From Eutypa lata (lineage: Eukaryota > Ascomycota > Sordariomycetes > Xylariales > Diatrypaceae): a stretch of DNA of 64,000 nt. Numbering within the stretch: the first letter of the stretch is position 1; the number at the start of each line of letters is the position of its first letter. Location of the stretch: the NCBI GenBank assembly GCA_022661535.1, contig JAKULF010000005.1, positions 2,480,001 through 2,544,000 on the forward strand. The letters run 5' to 3'. The notes under the pieces are model-generated. The model did not search any database. It had not been told where the DNA came from and saw nothing but the letters and a program-made list of their open reading frames with translations. Positions 34,922-45,539 of this stretch are shown here, one piece after another. A program made the position numbers and the translations under genes.

Positions 34922-36151
34922 TCATTGTTTCTTCTCCTTATCGATGATCTCCTTCGCTTTCTGAGACTTCTTCTCAAGCACCTGCTTGAGCTCGTCCATC
35001 GTCTCCTTCAGCAGCTGCTGGCCCTCGTCCGAGTGCTTCTCCGCCGCCTCTCTGAGCTGGTTGACCTTGCTCAGGATCTCGCTTCCGTTCGGGATCTTGT
35101 CGAAGTACTGCTCGAGACCCGCGCCCGCGCCAGCGGAGAGCTGCGAGCCCTTCGACTTGGCCTTGTCGACGGCGCCGTTGACGTACTTCTCGAAACCGCC
35201 CAGGTCTCCCGAGTCGACGGCCTTCTTCGCGTTCTGGAACAGCTCCGACGCGTTGCCCTGCTTCAGGGCGCTCTCGTTCTTCTCGATCAGCTCCTTCACC
35301 TTCGGGTTCTTGTCCAGGTACGGCTTCGCCTGCTCCAGCCCCTTCTTCCAGGCTTCGTCTCCGAGCTTCTTGACCTGCTCGACCTTCTCCTCGACTACGC
35401 GCCGTGCTTTGTCCAGGTTCGCCGCGGAGAGGCCACCGCCCATGATCTCCTTGACTTGTTGCCATGTCTGGTCCACTTGCTTCTTGGCCTCCGGGCCGTA
35501 CTGGTCACCCATCTGCTTGAGCTGATCTATGCTTCCGCCGAATTTCTGCTTGGCCTCGGGGTGGTTGTCGAGGATATCCGTCAATGCGTCGCCGGCTACG
35601 CTTCCGAACTTCTTCGACAGGTCGGCTAGGATCTCGAAAGCCTTAGATGCTGTTTCCAAGCTGAGGCCGGATTTCGAGAGGTCCTGAAACTGCCGGTACG
35701 CATCGTTGACGATCTGGTTGACTTCGTCGCCGTGGTTCTTTCTAAGCGTGTCTACATCCTTGAACGTCGCATCGACGACCTGCCGTCCGCCGGGGATCCA
35801 TGTGACGTACGAGTAACAGAAATCCTTGATGTAGTTGATTGCCTGGTCTGCGTCCGGCGTCGATGACTGGAGCTTCTGCGAGGCTTCCTTGTACTTCTTG
35901 TTCGCTTCTTTTGACCCCTTGTTAATGCCCCTCAGCAGCTTTCCCGAGGGCGATACGTAGTATACTCCGTATATGAGCGTCGCAGCAGCCACACCACCTG
36001 CTAAGCCGGCTGCGAAGTGTGAACTACTTCCAGGGTTCGTCGAACCTGATGCCGAATTCGATGATTGGAAGCGGATATGGCTGGCTCTTGTGGTTCTTGT
36101 AGCACGTGCTGCTCGGGGAAGAGCGGTACGAGCCGTGGTTCTCGCGAACAT
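34922..36151 (-). CDS. Mitochondrial membrane-anchored helical protein of unknown function
   Basis: A single exon gives 409 residues from the ATG at 36151, chosen because it starts a classic presequence (MFARTTARTALPRAARATR, rich in Arg/Ala/Thr and lacking acids). The open frame extends 11 codons further upstream, to a start without that property. A cleavage-like RFQSS follows at about residue 30. Next comes one hydrophobic segment, AAGLAGGVAAATLIYGVYYV, at about residues 47-68. The remaining 340 residues are Lys/Glu/Ala/Leu-rich amphipathic helices with no clear enzyme motif. It is probably anchored in the inner membrane with a helical domain in the intermembrane space or matrix. I do not recognise a named family; similar helical proteins occur in other filamentous ascomycetes. 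Confidence 0.8.
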   Translation of the reverse strand: MFARTTARTALPRAARATRTTRASHIRFQSSNSASGSTNPGSSSHFAAGLAGGVAAATLIYGVYYVSPSGKLLRGINKGSKEANKKYKEASQKLQSSTPDADQAINYIKDFCYSYVTWIPGGRQVVDATFKDVDTLRKNHGDEVNQIVNDAYRQFQDLSKSGLSLETASKAFEILADLSKKFGSVAGDALTDILDNHPEAKQKFGGSIDQLKQMGDQYGPEAKKQVDQTWQQVKEIMGGGLSAANLDKARRVVEEKVEQVKKLGDEAWKKGLEQAKPYLDKNPKVKELIEKNESALKQGNASELFQNAKKAVDSGDLGGFEKYVNGAVDKAKSKGSQLSAGAGAGLEQYFDKIPNGSEILSKVNQLREAAEKHSDEGQQLLKETMDELKQVLEKKSQKAKEIIDKEKKQ

Positions 36152-37104
36152 TGTGTATGTGTTTTCGAAGATTTGAAGTCTCAATTCGAGTCGACAGATT
36201 GTGGTTGAGTAGAAGGAGGTATGAGGAGCGGTTATTTCTACTCGGGATCGTGCAATTCGATTTCTTAGGAATTAGAGCCTAGAAGAAGGTTTTGCTATTG
36301 ATGGAATATGTACGACGATAGGAAGCTGTTTGCATTATCTGTTGAGTGATGCCTTAGAAGTTCCAACTAGCTTTAATTTTAAGGTGTTGAGGTCATTGTA
36401 CTACGTCAGAGATTGTTTGGTACGTCATGACGTAGGTTGATGAAAGAAAAATCACGTAAGGGATCAATGACGCCCTTCAATTAGCTTGCAGTGGTAAAAC
36501 TGCAATACAATTTCGAAATTCACTTATCTAACCCTGCAAGGTTGTAGTTACGATGTAATTAATGGTAGGAAATGTTGATGTTTTGATCAGCAGGGGCAAG
36601 TCTCAACTCTAAAGTGTTGTCACTATTCTGGCAATTTTCCAATACCGGCCACTATCTAGCTGAACCAAGAGCATTAAAGCATCGTGCACTCAGGCTGATA
36701 AATCACAGCCAATAATATTTCAAGCGTTTCTGATGTAATAAATGATGAACTTCTTCTAGCTCTAAGTTGGAAAACCACAGGGAATTGTAAACATCAATTA
36801 GTGAGTCAATAATTAATATTAGCTCTAAGGATGGAAATGATGAGAATTGGGCACTAGGGGGATGATACTAGTAATGTCTCAATGTTTAGATAATATTCAA
36901 ATTTTTGATTAAGTAATTATAATAGCTATTCATCCCGCTGTTCCAATCTAGCCATGGGTATATACAAGATCTGGTATGTATTCTAATATCAACTAACGCA
37001 CGTAGCCGGTGCAACCGTTTCGCCTCGCTTGTAACCGTGATATCCCTCAATTATGACACTGTTCATATGATAACCAAGTACATATGGTATTATGGACAAA
37101 GCAG
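36152..37104. other. Intergenic region
   Basis: About 950 bp, AT-rich, between two minus-strand genes. It holds the mitochondrial-protein promoter and the HET gene 3' region. Nothing else is supported. Confidence 0.5.
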
Positions 37105-38793
37105 TTACTTCTTCTTTCGACCCTTCTTCCCCCCCTTTTTAAATGCCCCCGAAAGACTACTTAAAGGACGGGATCCCGGCGTTCCCACGGCTATTCTGAC
37201 CTGGCGCAGGTCATTCCCAGCACCTGGCATCTGAAACTCGGAGCGGACCAGCAGTCCCCCTATGTCGATACCATCGGCCCAGACAACGACCGGGGTGGAG
37301 TCAAAGATCGGCAGTAAATGCAGCAGACTAAACGCGGCTGCAGTGAGCGGGCCGCTCAGCGAGCGAGAGGCGGGAACTTCTGCGAGCTGTGTCGAAACGG
37401 TCCGAGCTTCGGTTTTGGTTGGGGAGTTTCCCCTCTCTAGAGATATCAGGAACTTGGGTCCCAGGGCGCTCTGGACCGAGAGCATCGTCCACGGCAAGTC
37501 GGACAGGTAGAACGTGAGAGTAGAGTCGCGTTCTACCAGGTCAGCGGTAGCGGAGCGTACGTCCTGCAAGGCGCCCGGAGGGTAAGCCTCGACTAGCTCT
37601 AGCGATAGGTCCTTCGGTGCTTCGATTGACACCTCGACGTATTTCGACATGCTGTGTGGGCGGTTCGTGAGCTGCGTGTTGATGGTTCTGACCGAGAACA
37701 GCGCAAGCTTAGATATAGGCACGAGCATCGGCTTGCTGTACGGCCTCCTCTCGAACTCCCCTCTGCCGTTGGGCGATCTATCCAGAGGCAGCACCAAATA
37801 GTAATCCCCCACCCTGCATTCGAGGTTCAGCAGAGCCGTGCCCGTCGCCTCGTCGATCTGCATCGGCAGCTGGAACTGCAAGCCCGTAGCCGTGACCTCG
37901 AAAGCGGGTTCGCTGCTCCCGCCCACCGGCTCCACCTCGCCGCAGTGCCGGAACGCCGCCGGCGTTTCCGCAAGCATGCCTACCTTGCGGTCGTCGTGCG
38001 GCCCTGCCAGTGGGAGGCCGTAGCCCCACGCAAAGAGGGACTGATCCCTGATAGACGACCGCCGCAGGATCTCGTTCTGCAGGCGCAAGAAGGCGTTCCT
38101 GCGACCCTCGCCGTACTCGACGGGGGTCTTAAGGTCGAAAAGCCCGAAAAGGCAATACGCGAGATCCTCCTCCCGGGACGTCTCCCTCGCCGCGACCCAC
38201 GACATGCGGCACGCGACGCTCCGCCGCCCGACCTCGTTCGGGTCGCGCACGGCGGGTGCGTCGATGCCCGTAACCTCCTCGACAACGTTACTAAGCTCCG
38301 CCTTGGAGCCAACGTACTTCCAGGATGCGTCGTAAAACCGAACGAAAAATGGGGCCAGCATCTCGGGGACGGTCCAACCCCGCGTGAACCAACGACTGCG
38401 CCGGAACGCCGACCCGGGGGACTCCGGGTTCGTCTTCGGCGTGTCGTGCACGTCGGCTAGATGGACGTAGCATACCCGGGCGCGCGTATAATACTGCCAT
38501 ATCAGCTGAATCTCGTCGCCCACCGTTTCCGGGGGCGCAGTCTTGGACCGGTCGATACAGCAGGTGTCGATCCACACGTACTCGAGGCCGTCCGTCAACG
38601 CCTGGCGGCAGCAGCCCTTGATCTTGGCCCAGCCGGGCTTTCGTTTAAACCATGGTGTCCAGCTGTGGAAGTCCTTCAGGGTCACTTCATCGCCGTTTGC
38701 ACCCCAGGTATGCGAAAGGATGGCATATTCGGGGATGTGTTCGTTGAAGGGGAACTCGAGCAGGCGGTGAGTCTTAGCGTGCAGAAGGCGCAT
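37105..38793 (-). CDS. HET-domain protein (heterokaryon incompatibility type)
   Basis: A single exon encodes 562 residues. The N-terminal HET domain (about residues 20-240) shows the family's ordered motifs: YAILSHTWG, the segment EYVWIDTCCIDRS, CYVHLADV, RSRWFTRGWTVPEMLAP and, further on, RMSWVAARETSREEDLAYCL followed by GLFDLKTPVEYGEG. The remaining 300 residues are less typical and end in a lysine-rich tail (KKGGKKGRKKK). HET domains are TIR-like and take part in self/non-self recognition and programmed cell death in filamentous fungi. No partner gene such as a NACHT or STAND protein lies beside it. The third helix motif reads WTVPEML where WTLQEL is commoner. Confidence 0.9.
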   Translation of the reverse strand: MRLLHAKTHRLLEFPFNEHIPEYAILSHTWGANGDEVTLKDFHSWTPWFKRKPGWAKIKGCCRQALTDGLEYVWIDTCCIDRSKTAPPETVGDEIQLIWQYYTRARVCYVHLADVHDTPKTNPESPGSAFRRSRWFTRGWTVPEMLAPFFVRFYDASWKYVGSKAELSNVVEEVTGIDAPAVRDPNEVGRRSVACRMSWVAARETSREEDLAYCLFGLFDLKTPVEYGEGRRNAFLRLQNEILRRSSIRDQSLFAWGYGLPLAGPHDDRKVGMLAETPAAFRHCGEVEPVGGSSEPAFEVTATGLQFQLPMQIDEATGTALLNLECRVGDYYLVLPLDRSPNGRGEFERRPYSKPMLVPISKLALFSVRTINTQLTNRPHSMSKYVEVSIEAPKDLSLELVEAYPPGALQDVRSATADLVERDSTLTFYLSDLPWTMLSVQSALGPKFLISLERGNSPTKTEARTVSTQLAEVPASRSLSGPLTAAAFSLLHLLPIFDSTPVVVWADGIDIGGLLVRSEFQMPGAGNDLRQVRIAVGTPGSRPLSSLSGAFKKGGKKGRKKK

Positions 38794-41700
38794 AGTAGTG
38801 AGTGGGGGAACGTGCTGGTGTTCTTTTTAACGATGCGAGCATATAATAAGTATCATCGCATCTACATGTATGTACCTATGTAGCCTGATAATATTCTTTC
38901 TTTGTTTTTTACTATCGTTTTTGATGTCGTTCTACTTTTTATTATTATTCAGCTGCAGCTAGTTTTTTTTTTTTTTTTGGTGACGTCGAAGCTGCTTCAG
39001 CCTCAAGGTTAGGCTTGCTTCCAGAGTCTTTCAGGCACCCAAATTAATACCACGCCAGTGCGGGTCAGCTTTACCTATACGAGCTCCACACAGCCAATAG
39101 TTGTCCGACGGACAGGTTGATCACCGAACCATTTAACGACGTCGCGTCCATAATCCATTGGACGCGACTGGTCGGTGCATACTTAGTCAACAATTGGGGA
39201 CTGAAAAGGCTATGGTGGTATTAAACTGCTATCAAAGCCTACATATGTGGTCCTTTCCCCCGTTCTATTGATATATATTCTATTGATATCTAACTACCTC
39301 TAGACAACATTCATCACGACCTATCGAGCACTTTCTGATGCTTAACCGTAAGTGCCCTACTATCCCAACTTTTGCTTCATTTTGGTCACAAATCTTTCTA
39401 GAATACCAACAGGTGTTAGATGATCACGAGATCTACAGCTTACCATGGAGTCATGTGAACGTGACATTCTAGAATGTGAAAACCAAAAGAAGGTTGGGTT
39501 CTGCTAGTGCCACGGACCTCGCCGGATTGATCAAATCCGGCCTGTGCTGTATACACTAGGTAGAGTTCAGGTGTTAAGACTCCTTTCGAGTGGTCCCAGA
39601 AACCTAACCGGTCGAAGCTCGGGCCGGCGACCCCTTTATTTAGGTACTTTTAGCCTAGGGGATCAACTTCACACCGGCCGATACTCCAATGATCAAACAA
39701 GGCCTACCACATATACCAACAGTCGAGGAAGACGAAGCTATGGGCTGATAGAGCTAGCTGGTTATTCATATAGATACAAGCAGTCTCTTACGTCATGGAA
39801 GCAAACCAGGAGACTCCCAAGAGACGGTGGGATGGCATCCCTCATCAAAGGCCTCATAAACGTGTAAACGGAAAGTTTCAGCGAACAGGAACTCGCGACA
39901 TAGTTAGCTTGCATTCCCACGAGTACAAGATAACGAGGCCTCCTTCATGCATGTCCATCACTACGGTAGGAGAAGAAGGTAAAGCAATGCTATGTAATCA
40001 GGTGATGCTAGGATGTCCCTAGAGTTAATTGATCGGCGTCGTTGAGCTTCTAAACGAAGGCATGGACCACTTTGCACGGTTGCTACGGCGGGTTTGACCT
40101 CGGAGAGCTACAGAATCGAGCAAGGAGAAGGCTCTGGATAACTATCAAATCTCACCTGAGACTGGTGAAGGATATCGCGTTTGAAGCTGAATCCTTCTCG
40201 AGGTTGACTCTACGGATGGATGCTCTGGATAAGTAGGTCCTATCTAGGTAATGGAGTTGGTGATTCTGTACTTCGTAGACTACCTACTTCCTATAAGAGG
40301 TCAGACCAATTCACCTCCCCAAGAGCGAACGATTATCCTAGGTGTGTCGGTTTAAGTAGGTCGGCCTGTTCGATCCTTGATCCTCATTATGCGCGATGAA
40401 ACGATGACAAGGCCCAGGCCATATCAAGTCTTGATTTGAATAGCATGGCCGAGGAGTCACTATAGTCATATTAACGACTACTACCCTACAGAGTTATTCG
40501 TCGCTTCGTATGTAAAAGAGAGACGACAAAATAATTATTAAATTATCAAATTAGTGCCTGTCCGAGAAAGTCATCCGTTTTTAGCATTGTACGATTGAAT
40601 GTGATAACTTACGGAGTCGTTTCCGGTCAATCTCTAAACATCCCTAGCTACTTAAGTTACCTGGTTACTTCAGTTATTTTTGGCAACCCAGGGGGAAGGA
40701 ACACCAATCCAGATCGCATCGATACGTTCTGGTAGCTACATAACTAGACTAACTCTGGGCTAGCAAGGGTGGCGGCATTTAGCGTCCCCGGGAACTATTT
40801 TGGGAAGCCTGCAGGCTGTAGCCGCCGGCGTTGCGGTGCGGGGAGTCGAGGTCTGGGCCGTCATTGGCTGGGTTTTCGATGCGGTAGTTGGCGGTTTTTG
40901 GTATTCTGGCTCCCATCACAGTAACGTGCATCGTCACCGCGCTTCTCTTCGAGCTCTGATTAGGTGCACCAGCCCTGGCTGAACCCGTGGCTTTCCTTAT
41001 TTAGGCAATTTTGGAGGTAAGGTACGCAGATAGCTAGAATAGCTCAGCTCACCTGTCATTAAAATCCCCTCACTGGCTAGTTACCTACCTAGTAGCCTTA
41101 CGGGTTGACAGACCGATAGATAGGTAGATAGACATACAGAGAGAGACGTATGTAAGGGACGCTCCAAGCGCTCAGGACGATCTCCGAAATCTCGTCACCT
41201 GCACTGCACGCATGCACGCACACACCTGCATGCATCTGCCTACGTAGCTTTGCATGCGTAAGGTATTTTACTCTAGACACGTAGAAACGCTGAAACTGTC
41301 ACCCGTCATCTGTCTATTGTTGTCCACGAATAGAAACCACGTTGTTGGGACCTCAATTTCCGCATATAGAATCGTGTTATAGAGACCCCCGAAAGTACAT
41401 AGAGAAATCGTCTCGTGGGTCGTGCGCCGGAGAAGGAGGGAGGGTGGGGGCCTATGTGTCGACTTACACACACATAGCCAGTCTTGTTTCAATGTCTTTC
41501 GATGTTTCATAGGTAAAATAAATAAAAAGTCCACTCACTTGCACTCATCGTCGTCCTGTTTCATGTTTCGTGTCCATTGACTCCATTTCCCCTCTTCTCT
41601 CTAACCGCCCAGTCCTAAAAAGCCCATCCAGCCCTGCCTGTTCTTAATAAATCTGCAGCCAGGGATTCCACGATGCACACGCTAAGGAAATAGAGTTGGC

Positions 41701-42025
41701 TTTTTTTTATGGGCCACGGCTCACATCACAAAACCCACCCCCTGATTGTTTTGTTTTTTTTCAGTAGGGGAGGGTTCGTTTCGAAACTATTTTGGGATTA
41801 GGAGATTCGATGATATATATCTGTCGTGCGTATCTCCATTGAAAGTTTCAAACATCTCAAAAGACCAGTTAGTGACACGGAACACGTTGTCACCCTCACT
41901 GTCGGTATTTCTTGAGTTGGGGAACCTTTTAATAGGACGACATCATTATTTCACTTCAAGGACATCCACTATATATTTATAGTCTTGTTATTCACCGTCC
42001 ATCGACAATTAACCCCAAAGTGACG
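38794..42025. other. Gene-poor region of 3.2 kb
   Basis: A poly(T) run of about 17 nt at 38961-38978 lies beyond the HET gene start. Several short open frames (for example 39544-39867) have no start context, domain or splice partner that I could support. The right end should contain the promoter of the gene at 42026. No gene is called. Confidence 0.5.
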
Positions 42026-43723
42026 ATGACTCTCTCTAAGCAACGCATCTCGTCGCCCCTCGAGGCGGGGCAATCCCTCCTCGACGCAAACAACCTCCCA
42101 CCACACTTAACCGGCGCTCTGGACTACGTATCCAAGCGGCTGGCACGGAAAGCGCTGCATATAACCCTCGTGGTAGTGAGGAAGGGCTACCAGCTCCCGA
42201 GCTCGGTACCGCCGACGCCCACCTCGCCCCCGGCGACACCTGACCTCATCGGCCTTGGCAACAACTCACCAAGCTTCTCGTCTGCGCGCTTCGCTTCCAT
42301 GTCGCCCGTGGCCGGCCTCAGACAGCTCGTGCGGCGGGGGACCAACACATCTATAGCATCATCATCCACATCCTCGTCCTCATCGACGGATAGTATCCCC
42401 CGCAGCGCAGCCACATCCCCGACTTTCTCACCTCCCCCCACTACAGCAGAAGCCCTCGCAAGCCCGCGGCGATGGCCACTTACGCCGCTGACCCCCGGCA
42501 CACCCATGACACCTCACACGCCATGCAGCATTGCCACAAACACCACCACCACCTCATCAGTGACCTCCAACAGCGGCGGTCGAGGCCCTCAAACCGCAAA
42601 CGCCTTCGGCATCCGACTCATCTACACCACACCGCTCGGACTCAAAGTAGAGAAGACGCTACGCGCCACGATCACCAAAGCAGAGCGCCGCTTCCAGATC
42701 GGCACGGGGTGGCTACTACCACCCGCGACCACAGCCGCAGCCTGCGGATTGAACGCAGATCTAGTCCGGCGCAGCCTACTCCAGAACGAGGTGCTGTTCT
42801 CATCCGAGGGGCTCACGCTCCTGGGGCTAGACCGACTGTACACGTTCAAATCGGCGCTGGCGGCGTACACGCGAGCGCTCGGAAAAGCGCCAATGTCGCC
42901 GCGCTCGCCGGCTTTGAATAGTACAGCGATGATGATGACGACAACAACAGAAGCGACCCGGTTTATCGAGGATGCTGTCGACGAGCTTCGACGCCTCGTG
43001 CTCGCCAACGGAGGCAGGCAGGTGTCTCGCGCCGACTTACATCGGAGCTATGACTGGATGGGGGTGAACGCCGGTGCATTAGCTGATGCCGAGCGTATGT
43101 ACCGGCGGGCATATGGTGGACGGGAGAGGGCGGGGGCGTTCGAGGCGTCGCCGTCTGAGGAGTCAGAGCGAGAAGCGATAACTAGAGCCGCGAGTTCACG
43201 GCCCATTAAGCCACCACAGCAGCAGCAGCAGCAGCAGCAGCAGACGGCGGTAGTCAAGATCGGCACACCGCCACCACCAAAGAATCCAACGCCCCTGTTA
43301 AAGCTAAACACGAACATCGCGACGGCGAGCCCGAAATTGGTGAGGCCGAAGCCCAAGCCCGTACCCCAACAGCAGCAAGAGATGCCGAAAGAAAAAGAAG
43401 TTATAGAATTAGAGATCAAGATCGACGACATATCATGGATCGCCGACGAGGAAGACGAGGACGGAGACCGGACGGCGCTGCCGATCCAGGGGATGCCGTT
43501 CTGGAACGGGCTGGGGGCATCTATCGACGAGATGATGCTGCAGCAGGACGACCATCAGAGTCGCGATAGCCATCAGTTCCTCCGGCAGTCGCAGCAGGTA
43601 GTAGGGCCCCTGACGCCGAACGGGTACGACGACATCTCGCCGATCACGCGGGGCGAGTGGGGGTTCCTGTTTTCCGGGGACGGGTGGAAGCAGGGGAAGA
43701 CGGCGGCTGTAGAGACTTGCTGA
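42026..43723 (+). CDS. Conserved fungal protein of unknown function with polyglutamine tract
   Basis: A single exon from the ATG at 42026 encodes 565 residues; an open frame two codons longer would need a GTG start. The N-terminus (LPPHLTGALDYVSKRLARK, ITLVVVRKGYQLP) looks folded, followed by a Ser/Thr/Pro-rich linker. A second folded region holds GIRLIYTTPLGLKVEKTL, then FQIGTGWLLPP and an alpha-helical stretch to about residue 380. A glutamine run coded by (CAG)9 lies at 43217-43243. The C-terminus is acidic and ends GEWGFLFSGDGWKQGK. The layout matches a conserved filamentous-fungal family carrying a domain of unknown function, but I cannot assign activity or location with confidence. Confidence 0.75.
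   Translation: MTLSKQRISSPLEAGQSLLDANNLPPHLTGALDYVSKRLARKALHITLVVVRKGYQLPSSVPPTPTSPPATPDLIGLGNNSPSFSSARFASMSPVAGLRQLVRRGTNTSIASSSTSSSSSTDSIPRSAATSPTFSPPPTTAEALASPRRWPLTPLTPGTPMTPHTPCSIATNTTTTSSVTSNSGGRGPQTANAFGIRLIYTTPLGLKVEKTLRATITKAERRFQIGTGWLLPPATTAAACGLNADLVRRSLLQNEVLFSSEGLTLLGLDRLYTFKSALAAYTRALGKAPMSPRSPALNSTAMMMTTTTEATRFIEDAVDELRRLVLANGGRQVSRADLHRSYDWMGVNAGALADAERMYRRAYGGRERAGAFEASPSEESEREAITRAASSRPIKPPQQQQQQQQQTAVVKIGTPPPPKNPTPLLKLNTNIATASPKLVRPKPKPVPQQQQEMPKEKEVIELEIKIDDISWIADEEDEDGDRTALPIQGMPFWNGLGASIDEMMLQQDDHQSRDSHQFLRQSQQVVGPLTPNGYDDISPITRGEWGFLFSGDGWKQGKTAAVETC
43217..43243 (+). repeat. CAG trinucleotide repeat, polyglutamine in the host protein
   Basis: Nine CAG units in frame inside the gene at 42026-43723. 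It may vary in length between strains. Confidence 0.9.
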
Positions 43724-44049
43724 GCAATCAGCACATTATTATAAAGAGCTAGGAGACACGGAATGCATCATCCATATTTGATATTCCTGTTTCAGAGAGA
43801 AAGAGAGAAAGAGATATTTTGCTTCTTGTATACCCCCTTTTGCGCGATGAATAAATAGGTATTCTCGAATGGTTACGTGCCAAACTGTACAAATAAACAA
43901 AAATGAACAGGCACGATAACGCTATCATTCTCTCCCATCCTAATGCAATGTGTGAATTTTATGCCATATTCCTCAACCCGCGTAGACTGCTATGATCCTA
44001 TCCCATCAGACGCCAGCAAACAACCGAGCTAACAAACAAACGAACAAAA
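43724..44049. other. Convergent intergenic region
   Basis: About 330 bp holding the 3' ends of two convergent genes. An A/G-rich purine run lies near 43796-43815. No other feature is seen. Confidence 0.5.
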
Positions 44050-45318
44050 TTACCGCCACCCATATCTCGCGCTCGCCTCGTTCTTGTTGCTCTTGCCCTT
44101 CGCGAAGCTCTCCTCGAGGGCCTCGCGCTGGTTGTGGACCTGGTTGACGAGCTGGCGCAGGTTGTGCTTCCCGGGGGCGATGGCCCGCACCGGGTTGTAG
44201 ACCTGCTGCTGCTCGCCCGACGCCCGCAGCGCCTCGTTGTGCGCGTACTCCCGGTCCGTGTTGAAGTTGATCACTTTGGCGGCCGTCGCGGACGGGTCGG
44301 GCGCGCCGCGCCGTCCGAAGAGCTCGCGTCGTGCTGCGGCCGAGAGGTTCATGGACGAGGCGATCGCGTCGAGGGACTCGGACTGGCCTGGACCTGCTGA
44401 TGAAGAGGAAACTGTCGCACTAGACGACTGGGGGGTGGCAGCGCCGAGGCTGCTGCTGCTGCCGTATTGTAAGTCGTATTGTGCGAAGGCTTCCGAGGTT
44501 GACAGGTCGTCATCGTTGCTGAACATGGGCTCGTAGACCCCGTCTTCGGCGGCTGTGTTGCCGACTACGTCGTCGTCCTCCGGTTCGTCTGATATGGAAA
44601 ATAGCGATATCTTCTTTTTTGGTGGCTCTACTTTTGCTGGTGCTAGGGACGAGCGCTCTTCTGTCGGTGTTGCACTTGATGGTGTTGAGGACGCAGGTGT
44701 GGGTGTGGGTTTCGAGGCGGTCGCTACTTTGTTCGCGTTCTTCTTGGGCTTCCTCGAAACCGAAAGCGGCCTGAACATCATGGGTTTACCGACGAGCTTG
44801 ACTTCGTCGGCGGGCTTCTGCCCTGCGGGTATGGAAGGTTGCTGTTGTTGTTTCGACTCTGCAGAATCTGTGTTGCCGACCTTCGCCCCGACCTCATCAT
44901 AACTATCACCATTTGATTCTCTGCTGAAACCTGGCGCAGAGCCAGTCTTGAGGTTAACGCCGGGTCTTGGCGCGTTTTTTCCGCTGCTACTGCTGCTGCT
45001 CGCTCCTGTCGGCTTGCCGGTGTTCCTGGGGGGTGGAAGGAAAGAGTTGAAGCCGCTGAACGCGCCACCGCCACCACCTGTCCTTGCTCGCTTCGCCGGA
45101 GGCTGTCCAGTACTGTCGGAAGTATCACTTTCGTCTCGACCAGAGGTCTGTGGGAGGTTGACGACAATCTTGCCGGGCTTCGACCGGTCGATGACCTTTT
45201 GGAAGGGCTTCTTTGCGCCCGCGCTGGGTGTAGCTTTCGGTGCTGGTGCCGGTGCAGGCGGAGGCTGCACGGTCGTTTCGGGCTCAGAGTCGGAATCCGA
45301 ATAGTCTACAAGCGCCAT
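44050..45318 (-). CDS. PRCC-domain protein (mitotic checkpoint / splicing-associated)
   Basis: A single exon encodes 422 residues. It begins MALVDYSDSDSEPE, the acidic serine-rich start typical of the PRCC family, followed by long Pro/Ala/Ser-rich disordered stretches and basic patches (PPAKRARTGGGGG). The C-terminal conserved block reads KVINFNTDREYAHNEALRA, then HNLRQLVNQVHNQREALEE, and ends ASARYGWR. This matches the C-terminal PRCC domain (PF10253), found in the human PRCC protein, which interacts with MAD2B and with pre-mRNA splicing factors. Nuclear location is expected. No intron is needed. Confidence 0.85.
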   Translation of the reverse strand: MALVDYSDSDSEPETTVQPPPAPAPAPKATPSAGAKKPFQKVIDRSKPGKIVVNLPQTSGRDESDTSDSTGQPPAKRARTGGGGGAFSGFNSFLPPPRNTGKPTGASSSSSSGKNAPRPGVNLKTGSAPGFSRESNGDSYDEVGAKVGNTDSAESKQQQQPSIPAGQKPADEVKLVGKPMMFRPLSVSRKPKKNANKVATASKPTPTPASSTPSSATPTEERSSLAPAKVEPPKKKISLFSISDEPEDDDVVGNTAAEDGVYEPMFSNDDDLSTSEAFAQYDLQYGSSSSLGAATPQSSSATVSSSSAGPGQSESLDAIASSMNLSAAARRELFGRRGAPDPSATAAKVINFNTDREYAHNEALRASGEQQQVYNPVRAIAPGKHNLRQLVNQVHNQREALEESFAKGKSNKNEASARYGWR

Positions 45319-45539
45319 CTTAACGGGTTTTACTAGAAGTGGCTGCTTGTTTGCGTTGCGGTATTGATGTTGTATGTTTTACGAAATGGATTCAGTTACC
45401 GATTCTGACTTAAGGCGACAGATAACAATGAGGTTTTCTTGAGGCAGTTAACGACTGGCAGGAGCTACTGGCAGCTGTCACCCACCAGCCAAGTCTCTAG
45501 CTACAGCTGCCCACACAATAAGTATATAACTACGCTTAC